64,000 nucleotides of DNA from Brachybacterium kimchii (GCF_023373525.1 NZ_CP097218.1:2046001-2110000); one strand, 5' to 3'; shown: positions 32,611-41,758, numbered from the stretch's first letter. Made by a program: numbers and translations. The notes: generated by a model not told the origin, from the sequence alone.

Positions 32611-32626
32611 ATCTTTTGTCAGGACA
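32611..32626 (-). promoter_or_regulatory. Putative IolR-type operator, site D (second sugar porter)
   Basis: Read on the minus strand, TGTCCTGACAAAAGAT. It shares TGTC, ACAAA and G14 with sites A-C and the whole right part with site C. Its first ten bases, TGTCCTGACA, fit the KGWCHTRACA motif recalled for C. glutamicum IolR. It overlaps the 3' end of the upstream small gene. Confidence 0.55.
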
Positions 32627-33053
32627 TGCCGTGCGCCCGCTCCTCGAGCTGGACGAGCAGGGCGCCCGCGTAGGCGTCCTCGACCTTCCGGGCGCGGATC
32701 TCGCGCGACTCCTCGGGGCCGGACAGCGTCACCACGTGCACCAGGTGTCCGGAGGCGGAGCGCTCGCAGCGCAACTGGGCGAAGTGCGTGCCGAGCGCCT
32801 CGCGCAGCTGGTCCTCGCGCGGGATCCAGATCGCCTCGTCCTCCTCGATGGAGTCCAGGGCCCACTCGGTCGTGCCGTTGAAGGTGAAGAGGGGCTCGCC
32901 GCGGCGACCGCGACCGGGCTCGACGACCATCGAGGAGAGCATGAAGGTCTGCTCGCGCAGATCGGGCACGTCGATGGTGAAGCGGTCCCCCTCGGCGGGC
33001 TCCCAGGGGAGGCCGAGGTCTCGCAGTCGTCGGGCGATGTCGACATCGATCAC
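32619..33053 (-). CDS. Conserved actinobacterial protein of unknown function (144 aa)
   Basis: A small soluble protein from a family I recognise from other actinobacteria but cannot assign a function to. Characteristic stretches are IARRLRDLGLPWEPAEGDRF, FTFNGTTEWALDSIEEDEAI and WIPREDQLREALGTHF. No signal peptide, membrane helix or known catalytic motif is seen. It lies 68 nt upstream of the second sugar porter on the same strand, and operator D overlaps its stop codon, so the porter probably has its own promoter. The upstream neighbour is the divergent TetR gene. Confidence 0.75.
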   Translation of the reverse strand: MIDVDIARRLRDLGLPWEPAEGDRFTIDVPDLREQTFMLSSMVVEPGRGRRGEPLFTFNGTTEWALDSIEEDEAIWIPREDQLREALGTHFAQLRCERSASGHLVHVVTLSGPEESREIRARKVEDAYAGALLVQLEERAHGMS

Positions 33054-33225
33054 GTTGCGAGTCTAGCCGCGCGGGGCCGGCGATGGCCGGTCGATGCGAC
33101 GTCCGACGGCCGCCGTGCGCGCCCCTCCCCGACCCCTCGCCGGACTCTCCCCGGGCGTTCACGGGGCGCTCACCGCCCGCGTCCCGGCCGATCAACCCGG
33201 GATCGAGCTGACACGGTGCAAGAAT

Positions 33226-33810
33226 ATGTCCATGCCCAAGATCATCGGAGGCTCCCTGGAGGAGCATCGCGAGCGGACGCGCGAGAAGATCTTCTCCGCG
33301 CTCGGCGAGCTCATGGAGACCGAGCCCTTCGAGGACATCACGTTCTCCCGCATCGCCACCGTCGCCGGTGTGGGGCGCACCGCGATGTACAACCACTTCC
33401 CCGACAAGGACACGCTCCTGGTCGAGTACACGATGCACGAGACCAGCGACTACCTCGACCAGCTGCGCGAGGGCATCGAGGGCGCCTCCACGCCCATCGA
33501 GGCGATCGAGCTCTACGTGCGCACCCAGCTGGGACTGAGCACGTCCTTCCACGTCTCGAGCACGCGCGGGCGCGTGAACCTCGACCCGGACATCGCCCGG
33601 AAGATGCGCGAGCACGTCGTGCTGATCGAGAAGGTGCTCCACTCGATCCTGGACGACGGCGTCGCCTCCGGCGACTTCAGCGCCGATCTGGACGTGGACG
33701 CGAGCCTGCGCATCATCAACGCGATGCTCATCGGCCGCACCCTGCCTCCGGGGACCGACGAGACCGCGCTCGTGCGCTTCATCCAGAGGGCGCTCGGCGC
33801 GAGCGTCTGA
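33226..33810 (+). CDS. TetR/AcrR family transcriptional regulator
   Basis: A 194-aa regulator with an N-terminal TetR helix-turn-helix: REKIFSALGELMETEPFEDITFSRIATVAGVGRTAMYNHFPDKDTLLVEY (about residues 16-65), then a helical ligand domain with HVVLIEKVLHSILDDGVASGDF. The ligand and targets are unknown. The start is ATG 33226 or ATG 33232; no Shine-Dalgarno precedes either, and a -10-like AAGAAT ends six nt before 33232, which would suit a leaderless mRNA. It is divergent from the 144-aa protein and convergent with the pyrophosphatase-like gene (40 nt apart), both possible targets. Confidence 0.88.
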   Translation: MSMPKIIGGSLEEHRERTREKIFSALGELMETEPFEDITFSRIATVAGVGRTAMYNHFPDKDTLLVEYTMHETSDYLDQLREGIEGASTPIEAIELYVRTQLGLSTSFHVSSTRGRVNLDPDIARKMREHVVLIEKVLHSILDDGVASGDFSADLDVDASLRIINAMLIGRTLPPGTDETALVRFIQRALGASV

Positions 33811-33850
33811 GACGAGCCCGGGTCAGGGCACCGCGGTCAGGGCACCGCGC

Positions 33851-36535
33851 TCAGCGCTTCTTCTTCGCGCCGCGTCCCTTCTTCTTCCGACGTGACGAGC
33901 CCGAGGCCGCCGCTGCGCCCGCTCGCGCGGACGCATCGGCTCCGTCGGTCTCCTCGTCGTCGTCCGCCCAGTCCATGAGCAGGGGGTTCGTCGACTCGGC
34001 GGCGTCCTCCCCGTCGTCCTCGGCCCGGGAGAAGAGGGGCTTGGAGTCCTCCCCGAAGTCGTCCTCGAGGTCCGTCTGCGGGGCGGTGATCTCGTAGAGC
34101 CAGCAGGCGCCGAGCGCGAGCAGCGCCACGAGCGCCACGCCCCAGCGCAGGAACTCGTTGGTGCCGTCGATCATCGCGTTGATCATCGAGGCCACCGAGA
34201 GCACGCCGATCAGGGAGCCGACCAGCGCCGCCATCGAGATGAAGGTGCCCAGGGCGTTGCGCAGGCCGCCCATGAGCACCGTGGTGCCGAGCGCGCCCGA
34301 GTGGCCCCACGAGCCCGGGCCGCCGTAGCGGCCGCTCTCGATGACGCGCACCGACGAGGTGCTCAGGCCCGCGGCGAGCGTCGAGGCCACGGCGGTCGCG
34401 AGGGCCGCGAGCACCAGGGTCCCGACGAAGGCCGGGAGGGCCGACGGGCCCAGGCCGAAGCCCGCGACCACCGGCATCAGCGCAGCGATCGCGACCGGCG
34501 CGAGGGCGGCACGGCGCGAGGTGAGCGGGAGATCGTCGAAGTCCATGGTGTCGCGGCCGTCGAGGATCGCGGCGCGGGTCTCGACGACGGCGGCGACGCC
34601 CAGGCGGCGCAGACCGTGCAGCAGCGAGGAGGCGATCAGGGCGATCGTCACCACGCCCAGGGCGATCCCGCCGAGCACCGCGACCGAGTCGGGCGTCATC
34701 GCGTGCAGGGCGCGGTCCTCCCAGACGCTCTTCGCGCGCGAGGCGCCGGCGACCGCGGCGACGATCGTGGCGAGGAAGGGCAGCGCGGCGAGGGCCGCGA
34801 CCAGCTGGACGCCGACGGCGGTCTCGGCGCCGCCGGTGCGGCTCGCGTCGCGCCACGGCTCGGCCGTGCCGGGACGGTCCGCGAAGGCGCCCGACGTGTG
34901 CAGGGCGGCGCTCGCGGTGATCACCACGAGTCCGCCGAGGCCCGCGAAGGCCACGAGCGAGAGCGCCAGGGCCGGGACGCCCTCGGCGAGCACCACGAGC
35001 ACCGCCAGCACGAGCGCGCCGAGCGCGAGGACGCCCGCGGCCGCGAGTGCCGCGGTGCCCAGCACGGTCATCGCGCCGAGGGCCCCGCCGGTGCGGCTGC
35101 TGCGCGCGGCCCGCAGCGAGGCGGACTGGTGCGGGTCGAGCACGCGCGCGGCGAGGAGCTGGGCGAGCAGCGTGATCACGGCGCCCAGGGCCAGGCCCAG
35201 TGCGGCGAGCGCGTTGGGGTGGGTGCCGTAGAGGGTGAGGGTGTCCAGGAAGGTGTTCGCGTAGTGCGACTCGTCGGTCGCGGTGATCCACTGCGACATG
35301 TCGGAGATCGCCGAGGTGATCTGGCTCTGCAGGTCGCTGCGGGGCACCGGCGAGTCGGAGCCCGTGAGGGCCTTGTCGGTGAAGCTGCCCATGCCCACGG
35401 CGGTGAAGCGCAGGTTCTGGTAGCTCGAGGGCAGCCACAGCGCGACGCCCGCGATCATCCCGCCGACGCCCAGCAGGGCCGGCACGAGCTGCCCGGCGCG
35501 CAGGGCCGTGCGCTCGCGGCCCTCGCGGCCGGTGTGCGGGAACAGGGCGACGACGAGGGCGACCGCGACGGCCACCGTGAGCGCGAGGATCGTGATGCCC
35601 AGGCCGTGCGTCGCGAAGACGGGAACGGAGACGCGGATGCCCGCGGCCGCGAGGGCCGCCGTGAGCGCGACCAGCGTGGCCGCGCGGGCGGGGCCACGGC
35701 GCAGCAGCTGCGCGAGGCGCAGGTGGGGACCGCCCGGGTTGGTCTCGTCCTCGGCGTGGATCTCGTTCTCGTCGGAGCCGACGAGCATCGTCGCGGCATG
35801 ACCCGTGCCATGGGCGAGGGAGGCGATCGCGTGCAGGGCGAGCGCGTAGACGGCGGCGCCCGCGGCGTAGGCGATGATCGGCGAGGCGGCGTCCTCGCGC
35901 ATGAAGTACACGGACAGCGCGACGGGCAGTGCGCCGATGCCCAGGGCCGTCGCGACGAACAGGCCGCCGAAGCGGGAGATCGCGCGCGGACGGTCGCTCG
36001 GGGCGATCCCGAAGGCGCTCATCATCATCCCGCTCGCGCGCCAGGCGGCGAGCGCGCCGGCCATCAGGCCGATGAGGAAGAAGCCGATGCGCAGGATGCG
36101 CACGTCGGACGAGCCGGGGACGAGCAGCAGCAGGAGTCCCGCGGGCACCCCGACCCAGCCGGCGACGACGGTCGCCGTGGTGACGAGCGAGCCCAGCCGG
36201 CGCCCCAGATCCCGGTCGACCGCGGGGTCGCCGGTGTCCGAGTCCTCCTCGGTGAGCAGGTCCGGGTCGTCCTCGTCGGCCGGGGCGATGCCCTCCTCGG
36301 CCTCGTGCGCCTCGAGGTCCTCGGCGCTCTCGGTGCTCGCTGCGTCCGCCGCGCGGGCCGACCCCTTCCTGCTCGCGCGGGACTCCGCGCGGCGCCGGGC
36401 CACGGCCGCCCCGTGATGGGCGAGGCGCGGCGGGATGATCGCGCCGAGCACGATCGCGGCGACGGCGAGGACGCCGAGCACCAGGAGCAGGACGGCGTTG
36501 TCCTCTCCGAGAGCGAAATCGGTGATGAACTCCAC
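33851..36535 (-). CDS. Membrane-bound pyrophosphatase-like protein lacking catalytic motifs
   Basis: An 894-aa polytopic membrane protein with about 15-16 helices. By eye it follows the H+-translocating pyrophosphatase (HppA) fold along its length. ENEIHAEDETNPGG (residues 256-269) sits where HppA has the EAGIPEDDPRNP segment. ADRPGTAEPWRDASRTGGAE (552-571) replaces the DNAGGI region. VRVIESGRYGGPGSWGHSGA (729-748) matches KYIEEGxxGGKGSxxHKAA, but the following GDTVGDPxKDT has become GTTVLMGGLRN (750-760). The Asp/Lys ligands for pyrophosphate and Mg2+ are therefore gone and enzymatic activity is unlikely. Extra parts are an acidic loop (60-108) and a Lys/Arg-rich C-terminus (882-894). Start GTG 36535 with GGAG upstream. 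Confidence 0.72.
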   Translation of the reverse strand: MEFITDFALGEDNAVLLLVLGVLAVAAIVLGAIIPPRLAHHGAAVARRRAESRASRKGSARAADAASTESAEDLEAHEAEEGIAPADEDDPDLLTEEDSDTGDPAVDRDLGRRLGSLVTTATVVAGWVGVPAGLLLLLVPGSSDVRILRIGFFLIGLMAGALAAWRASGMMMSAFGIAPSDRPRAISRFGGLFVATALGIGALPVALSVYFMREDAASPIIAYAAGAAVYALALHAIASLAHGTGHAATMLVGSDENEIHAEDETNPGGPHLRLAQLLRRGPARAATLVALTAALAAAGIRVSVPVFATHGLGITILALTVAVAVALVVALFPHTGREGRERTALRAGQLVPALLGVGGMIAGVALWLPSSYQNLRFTAVGMGSFTDKALTGSDSPVPRSDLQSQITSAISDMSQWITATDESHYANTFLDTLTLYGTHPNALAALGLALGAVITLLAQLLAARVLDPHQSASLRAARSSRTGGALGAMTVLGTAALAAAGVLALGALVLAVLVVLAEGVPALALSLVAFAGLGGLVVITASAALHTSGAFADRPGTAEPWRDASRTGGAETAVGVQLVAALAALPFLATIVAAVAGASRAKSVWEDRALHAMTPDSVAVLGGIALGVVTIALIASSLLHGLRRLGVAAVVETRAAILDGRDTMDFDDLPLTSRRAALAPVAIAALMPVVAGFGLGPSALPAFVGTLVLAALATAVASTLAAGLSTSSVRVIESGRYGGPGSWGHSGALGTTVLMGGLRNALGTFISMAALVGSLIGVLSVASMINAMIDGTNEFLRWGVALVALLALGACWLYEITAPQTDLEDDFGEDSKPLFSRAEDDGEDAAESTNPLLMDWADDDEETDGADASARAGAAAASGSSRRKKKGRGAKKKR

Positions 36536-36669
36536 GGGGTCTCCTGCCTGGTGGGACGGGCCGAGAGGACGGGCCCGTCGGATCGTTCCTGACGGATCGT
36601 GCCTGGGGAGGCTGGGGAGGGGCTGGGCCGGGCGGGGCCGGGTCGGGTCGGCCGGACCGGGTCAGTCCA

Positions 36670-38661
36670 TCAGCCCAGCAGCGAGAGGTCCAGGACGTCC
36701 GGGGCGCCGTCGACGACGCGGATCGGGACGCCCCAGTCCTGCTGGTGCATGTGGCAGGCCGGGAACTCGACCGACGGATCCGCGTCGCACGAGGCGGCGC
36801 GCGCGTTCACGTGCAGCACGCCGTCCGAGTACGCGGGGTCCAGCACGACCGTGCGCTCGAGGGCGGTCGAGGTGCCCGATCCGGAGGTGAGCATCGAGGT
36901 GGGCGTCGTCGAGATCGACACCTGGGTCGAGGGGCCCAGCGAGTCGTCGAGCTTGTGCCCGGGCGGCGGGGTGAACAGCACGCGCACCGTGAGGGCGCCG
37001 GGGCCCACCTCGGTGACCGGGCGCGAGGTGCGCTGCGCGCCCTCGTCGAGCACGCGCTCGGCGGCGCGGGCCACGGGCACCCAGGTGAGGCGGTGCGCGC
37101 CGGACTCGACGACGATGAGCTGGCCGATGCCGTCGATCGGCGCGCCGATCACCGCGCCCGAGGGCTCGGCGAGATCGGTCGCGACGGTCACCACGGTGCC
37201 CTTGCCCTCGTCGCCCGTGAGGTCGATGAGGCGGATCGCGCCGTTGTAGGTGTCGCAGACGGCGAGGCGGCCGTCGGGCAGCGCGGTCACGCCCAGCGGG
37301 TGCTGCAGGCGGGCGTGGTCGGCGGCGCCGTCGACGTGCCCGAAGTCGAACAGGCCCTTGCCCACGACGGTGCGCACGGTGAGGGTCTGCGGGTCCAGCA
37401 GGCGGATCGCGGAGGACTCGGAGTCGGCGATCGCGAGGGTCCCGTCGTCCATCTCGTCGATCCCGGAGGGCTGCGCCCACCAGGAGGACACGAGGGCGCC
37501 GTCGACGAGGCCCTCCTGGGTGGTGCCCGCGAGCACGGCGAGCGAGCCGGTGCGCGGATCGAACGTCCAGATCTGGTGGATGCCGGCCATGGTGATCACG
37601 ACGCGGTCCAGGGCGTGGGACCAGGTGAGGTCCCATGGCGTGGAGAGCGCGAAGCCGAGCGGGTCGCCCTCCCCCGTGGGCAGGGCCTGGCCCTGCATCC
37701 ACTGGGCGCCGTCGCCCGCGACGGTGCCCACGATGCTCGTGGTGCGCGAGCGCAGCAGGCGGCTGCGGCCGAGCTCCACCGAGCGCAGCAGATGGTTGGC
37801 GCTGTCGGCGACCAGGACCTCGTAGCCGGCCTCGTCGGCGACCTCCGGCGGGAGGACGAGCACGCCGTTGGGCTCGGCGAACAGGACGTCGGGCGCGTCG
37901 CCGTCGGCGCGGCCCCGTCGGCCCGCCCCGATGATCTCGGAGACCGTGGAGCCGTCGGGCTCGAAGACCACGAGGCGGTGCTGTCCGGCGTCGGAGACGA
38001 TCAGGCGGCCGTCGTCGAGGGTCGCGACCTTCGAGGGGAAGCGCAGGGTCTGGGGGACGCGATCGGCGATCACCGTCGGCGCGGGGCCGCGGCGCAGGGA
38101 GCCGTCGGCCTCCCCCTCGGTCACGAGCTGCGCGGCGAGCGAGTCGATCGTGTCCGCATGGCCCTCGCCCGAGAGGTTCGCGGCGATGCGGCCGTGGGTG
38201 TCCAGCACGATGAGGGTGGGCCAGGCGCGCGCCCCGTACTCGCTCCAGGTGCTGAGCTCGGGGTCGTCGAGCACCGGGTGGGTGATCTCGTAGCGCTCGA
38301 TGTTCGCGGCGAGGGCGTCGGCGTCCTTCTCGAACTCGAACTTCGGGGAGTGCACGCCGACGACGACGAGCTCGTCGGCCCACTTCTCCTCGATCGGCCG
38401 CAGCTCGTCGAGGACGTGCAGGCAGTTCACGCAGCAGAAGGCCCAGAAGTCCAGGACGACGACCTTGCCGCGCAGGTCCTCGAGGTCCAGCTCGATGCCG
38501 CCGGTGTTCAGCCAGCCGCGGCCGCGCAGGGCGCTCCCGTGCACGCGGACGTCGCGCGCGGCGCCCCCTGCGGTCGCGGACGAGGGGCCGCCCGCGGGCG
38601 GAGCGGAGGCAGATCCGTCGCTGCTGGCAGGTCCGTCGGTCGCTTCGCCTGATGAAGTCAT
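36670..38661 (-). CDS. Thioredoxin-like/NHL-repeat protein (NHLRC2-like)
   Basis: A 663-aa protein. After a Ser/Ala/Gly-rich N-terminus (1-35) there is a thioredoxin-like domain with CxxC Cys77-Val-Asn-Cys80 in VVLDFWAFCCVNCLHVLDEL and the cis-Pro region GARAWPTLIVLDTHG. Next come about five NHL beta-propeller repeats (for example FAEPNGVLVLPPEVADEAGY, LQHPLGVTALPDGRLAVCDT) and a C-terminal beta domain. This architecture is that of NHLRC2 and bacterial relatives; a redox or scaffold role is likely but the substrate is unknown. No signal peptide or lipobox is seen, so it is probably cytoplasmic. Start ATG 38661; the 134-nt gap downstream of the pyrophosphatase-like gene holds only GC-rich sequence. 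Confidence 0.85.
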   Translation of the reverse strand: MTSSGEATDGPASSDGSASAPPAGGPSSATAGGAARDVRVHGSALRGRGWLNTGGIELDLEDLRGKVVVLDFWAFCCVNCLHVLDELRPIEEKWADELVVVGVHSPKFEFEKDADALAANIERYEITHPVLDDPELSTWSEYGARAWPTLIVLDTHGRIAANLSGEGHADTIDSLAAQLVTEGEADGSLRRGPAPTVIADRVPQTLRFPSKVATLDDGRLIVSDAGQHRLVVFEPDGSTVSEIIGAGRRGRADGDAPDVLFAEPNGVLVLPPEVADEAGYEVLVADSANHLLRSVELGRSRLLRSRTTSIVGTVAGDGAQWMQGQALPTGEGDPLGFALSTPWDLTWSHALDRVVITMAGIHQIWTFDPRTGSLAVLAGTTQEGLVDGALVSSWWAQPSGIDEMDDGTLAIADSESSAIRLLDPQTLTVRTVVGKGLFDFGHVDGAADHARLQHPLGVTALPDGRLAVCDTYNGAIRLIDLTGDEGKGTVVTVATDLAEPSGAVIGAPIDGIGQLIVVESGAHRLTWVPVARAAERVLDEGAQRTSRPVTEVGPGALTVRVLFTPPPGHKLDDSLGPSTQVSISTTPTSMLTSGSGTSTALERTVVLDPAYSDGVLHVNARAASCDADPSVEFPACHMHQQDWGVPIRVVDGAPDVLDLSLLG

Positions 38662-38789
38662 GGGGTCAAGTCAACACCGAGCCGCGGCGCGCGTGCCAGT
38701 CAAGCCCGCCATGCCGACGGGTCGGTCACACCCTGAGCGCGCCGACCTGGGCGTACGTCGCCATGTGACGGGCGGGCCGACGGGCCGGT

Positions 38790-39551
38790 TCACCAGCTCT
38801 CGATCCAGCTCAGCAGGCCGGGGTCGGCGAGGGTGCGCAGGGAGAGGTCCGCGGGCGGGGCCTCGCCGTCCTGCGGGATCGTGATCAGGCGCAGCCCCGC
38901 CGAGCGCGCGGCCTGCGCGCCCGTGTGGGAGTCCTCGAAGGCGAGGGCCTGGGCGGGCCGGGCGCCGAGGGCGCGGGCTCCCGCCTCGTACATGTCGGGG
39001 AACGGCTTGCCGCGCTCCACGGTGTCGGCCGACTCGAGCACCCGGAAGTAGTCGCGCAGACCGGCGCGGCCCAGCTTGTCCTCGAGCATCTCGTGCCAGG
39101 AGTTCGAGGCGCAGGCGATCGGGACACGCGCACTGGTCGCGGCGAGGACCTCGTGCACGCCCGGGAGGACGTCGAGGTCGCCCGCGACGTCGCTGCGGAA
39201 GCGCTCGCGGGTCGCGTGGAGGACGTCCTCGTAGGGGGCGCCGGCGAGGTCCGCGATCACCCGGGAGGCGTCCTCGACGGTGAGGCCCAGCGGCAGGGCG
39301 CCCTCGGCGGCGGCAGGGTCCACACCGTAGCGGGCGAGGATCGCGGGCTGCGTGCGGTGGCTCCACGCGGTCTCCGTGTCCAGCAGCATCCCGTCGCAGT
39401 CGAAGACGACGGCGCGCGGCGTCCAGTCGCCGAAGGCCTCGCGGAAGCGGTCGCCGGACGTGCCGGGGGCGGCCGCGGCGGAGCTGGCCGACGCTGGGGA
39501 CGACGCAGCGGGCGCGGGGGCAGGACCGGGCGTCGGGGCGGGGGTGTTCAT
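38790..39551 (-). CDS. HAD superfamily hydrolase, beta-phosphoglucomutase-like
   Basis: A 253-aa HAD subfamily IA protein: motif I VVFDCDGMLLDTE (nucleophile Asp, ~residues 47-59), motif II ACASNSWHEMLEDK, the Lys in ERGKPFPDMYEAGARALG and motif III/IV ALAFEDSHTGAQAARSAG. Such enzymes dephosphorylate sugar phosphates or nucleotides, or act as phosphoglucomutases; the substrate is not evident. The N-terminal 38 residues are Ala/Pro/Ser-rich linker. The start ATG 39551 overlaps the stop of a second HAD gene (ATGA); the two share their motifs and look like a tandem duplication. Confidence 0.87.
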   Translation of the reverse strand: MNTPAPTPGPAPAPAASSPASASSAAAAPGTSGDRFREAFGDWTPRAVVFDCDGMLLDTETAWSHRTQPAILARYGVDPAAAEGALPLGLTVEDASRVIADLAGAPYEDVLHATRERFRSDVAGDLDVLPGVHEVLAATSARVPIACASNSWHEMLEDKLGRAGLRDYFRVLESADTVERGKPFPDMYEAGARALGARPAQALAFEDSHTGAQAARSAGLRLITIPQDGEAPPADLSLRTLADPGLLSWIESW

Positions 39552-40252
39552 CGGGCTCTCTCCCAGGTGCGGATCCAGGCGTGCAGGTCGGTGTCCTCGA
39601 GGCTCGCCAGGGTGCGGTCGGCGACGGGCTGCTGCCCGGGGATCGAGGGGACGGCGATGAGTGGCAGCCCTGCCGCGCGGGCGGCCGTCGCCCCGGTCTC
39701 GGAGTCCTCGAAGGCCAGGGTGTCGGCGACGTCGGCGCCCAGGCGCCGGGCGGCCTCGACGTAGATGTCGGGCGCGGGCTTGCCCTCGGCGACGTCGTCG
39801 ACGCTCACGGAGGTGAGGACGACGTCCCCGATCCCGAGGCCCTCGAGGGCGTCGTCCAGGAGGTCGCGCGGGGAGTTCGAGGCGATCGCGACCGGGACGC
39901 GCGCGGCGACCGCGCGCACGGTCTCGACGGCGCCGGGCAGGACGCCCACGGCGTCCGTGAGGGCCTCCCGGTGCAGGGCCATGAGCTCGTCGGCCGCGGC
40001 ATAGGGATCCTGGCCGGTCTCGGCGGAGAGCGTGCGCACGACGGTCTCGATGCTGCGGCCCGTGAGCGACCTGCGCGTCTCCTCGTCGATCCTCGCTCCG
40101 TGGCCCGCGAGGTAGCGGGCCTGCGTCGCGAGCCACTCGGACTCGGTGTCCACGAGCAGCCCGTCGCAGTCGAAGACGACGGCGCGCGGGCTCCAGCGCG
40201 GCGGCCAGGTCGCCAGCGGGCCGGGGTCAGGAGCGGAGGGGGCGGAAGTCAC
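39548..40252 (-). CDS. HAD superfamily hydrolase, beta-phosphoglucomutase-like
   Basis: A 234-aa HAD IA hydrolase: VVFDCDGLLVDTESEWLATQ (motif I), AIASNSPRDLLDDALEGLG (motif II), EGKPAPDIYVEAARRLGADV (Lys) and LAFEDSETGATAARAAGLPL (motif III/IV). It is closely similar in motif layout to the next gene and translationally coupled to it, which suggests duplication followed by substrate divergence. Probably a cytoplasmic phosphatase for a small phosphorylated sugar. It starts at 40252, the end of a 190-nt gap that carries the terminator of metY. Confidence 0.87.
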   Translation of the reverse strand: MTSAPSAPDPGPLATWPPRWSPRAVVFDCDGLLVDTESEWLATQARYLAGHGARIDEETRRSLTGRSIETVVRTLSAETGQDPYAAADELMALHREALTDAVGVLPGAVETVRAVAARVPVAIASNSPRDLLDDALEGLGIGDVVLTSVSVDDVAEGKPAPDIYVEAARRLGADVADTLAFEDSETGATAARAAGLPLIAVPSIPGQQPVADRTLASLEDTDLHAWIRTWERAR

Positions 40253-40392
40253 CCCTCAAGGCTCTCACGTCGCTGCCCGCACGGACGATGTGAACCCGGC
40301 GACCGCGGGACGTGCGAGCAGGTCGTGACCAGGGAGGGAACCGGATGTTCACGCGTTGTTCCGTGCCCCGTTCACCTGGCCGTCAGGAGCGG

Positions 40393-40427
40393 GCGGGGCG
40401 GGCCGGACCGAGCCCGGCCCGCCCCGT
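40393..40427 (-). terminator. GC-rich hairpin, terminator of metY
   Basis: A perfect 12-bp stem, GGGGCGGGCCGG (40395-40406) with CCGGCCCGCCCC (40414-40425), plus an outer C-G pair, encloses a 7-nt loop. It lies 18 nt after the metY stop. It lacks a T-run. Confidence 0.6.
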
Positions 40428-40444
40428 TCGGGCCCGCCTCCGTC

Positions 40445-41758
40445 TCAGAGCTCGGCGACCGCCGCGAAGCCCTTCTCGAGGTCGGCGAGGATGTCGTCGA
40501 TGTGCTCGAGGCCCACCGAGAGCCGCACGAAGCCGGGCTCGACGCCCGCGGCGCGCTGCTCCTCCTCCGTGAGCTGCGAGTGGGTGGTCGAGGCCGGGTG
40601 GATGACGAGGCTGCGCACGTCGCCGATGTTCGCCACGTGCGAGTGCAGCTCGAGGGCGTCGACGAAGGCCACGCCCGCCTCGCGACCTCCTTCGAGGACG
40701 AAGCCCAGCACCGAGCCCGCGCCCTTCGGGAGGTACTTCTGCGCGCGCTCGTGGTACGGCGAGTCAGGGAGGCCCGCGTAGGCGACCGAGACGACGCCGG
40801 GCCTGGTGGTGAGGTGGTCCGCGACCTTCTGGGCGTTCTCCACGTGACGTTCGATGCGCAGGGGCAGGGTCTCGACGCCCTGCGCGATGAGGAAGGCGCT
40901 GTGCGGCGAGACCGCGGGGCCGAGATCGCGCAGCAGCGCCACGCGGGCGCGGATCGCGTACGGGGGCAGGTCGGGCGCGATCGAGCTGTACACCAGGCCG
41001 TGGTACGCCGGGTCGGGCTCGTTGAACAGGGGGAACCTCTCGGGATCGGCGGAGAAGTCGAAGCTGCCGCCGTCCACGATCACGCCGGCGATCGCGGTGC
41101 CGTGGCCGCCCAGGAACTTGGTCGCGGAGTGCACGACCACGTCGGCCCCGTGCGCGAGCGGGCGCAGCAGGTAGGGGGTCGCGATCGTGTTGTCGACGAT
41201 CAGGGGGACGCCGGCCTCGTGCGCGATCGCGGAGACGTTCTCGATGTCCAGGATGTCCTGGCGGGGGTTCGGGATGGACTCGGCGAAGAAGGCCTTGGTG
41301 TTCGGGCGGACCGCGGCGCGCCAGGAGTCGAGGTCGTCGGGGTCCTCGACGAAGACCGTCTCGATGCCGAGCTTGCTCAGGGTGTGCTTGAGCAGCGAGT
41401 AGGCGCCGCCGTAGAGGCTCGGGGAGGCGACGATGCTGTCGCCGGCCTGCGCCACGTTGAGGATCGACAGCGTGATCGCGCTCTGGCCGGAGGCGACGAG
41501 GAGACCCGCGACGCCGCCCTCGAGCGCGGCGATGCGGTTCTCGACCGCCTCCTGGGTGGGGTTCGTCAGGCGGGTGTAGATGGGGCCGAGCTCGGCCAGG
41601 CCGAAGCGGTCGGCGGCCGACTGCGCGCTCGGGAACACGAAGCTCGTGGTCTGGTAGATCGGCAGCGCACGGGCGCCGGTGTCGGAGTCCGGGGCCTGGC
41701 CGGCGTGGATCGCGAGGGTCTCGAAGTGCGGGGCGGGGGCGGTGTCGTTGTCGGGCAT
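40445..41758 (-). CDS. metY: O-acetylhomoserine sulfhydrylase
   Basis: A 437-aa PLP-dependent Cys/Met-metabolism enzyme: [20 protein letters not shown] (residues ~9-28), [31 protein letters not shown] and the PLP lysine in [20 protein letters not shown]. The 40-residue surplus over MetB/MetZ and the AIHAG start are typical of MetY. It joins O-acetylhomoserine and sulfide to homocysteine for methionine synthesis. Start ATG 41758; an in-frame TTG at 41794 is possible but has no ribosome binding site. It is monocistronic, with its own hairpin terminator. No metX neighbour. Confidence 0.93.
   Translation of the reverse strand: MPDNDTAPAPHFETLAIHAGQAPDSDTGARALPIYQTTSFVFPSAQSAADRFGLAELGPIYTRLTNPTQEAVENRIAALEGGVAGLLVASGQSAITLSILNVAQAGDSIVASPSLYGGAYSLLKHTLSKLGIETVFVEDPDDLDSWRAAVRPNTKAFFAESIPNPRQDILDIENVSAIAHEAGVPLIVDNTIATPYLLRPLAHGADVVVHSATKFLGGHGTAIAGVIVDGGSFDFSADPERFPLFNEPDPAYHGLVYSSIAPDLPPYAIRARVALLRDLGPAVSPHSAFLIAQGVETLPLRIERHVENAQKVADHLTTRPGVVSVAYAGLPDSPYHERAQKYLPKGAGSVLGFVLEGGREAGVAFVDALELHSHVANIGDVRSLVIHPASTTHSQLTEEEQRAAGVEPGFVRLSVGLEHIDDILADLEKGFAAVAEL

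Noticed and set aside
33208-33234. TetR operator or iol-type site at TGACACGGTGCAAGAATATGTCC
   Set aside because: TGACA and TGTCC arms are imperfect, and it lacks the ACAAA block of the iol motif; too weak to list.
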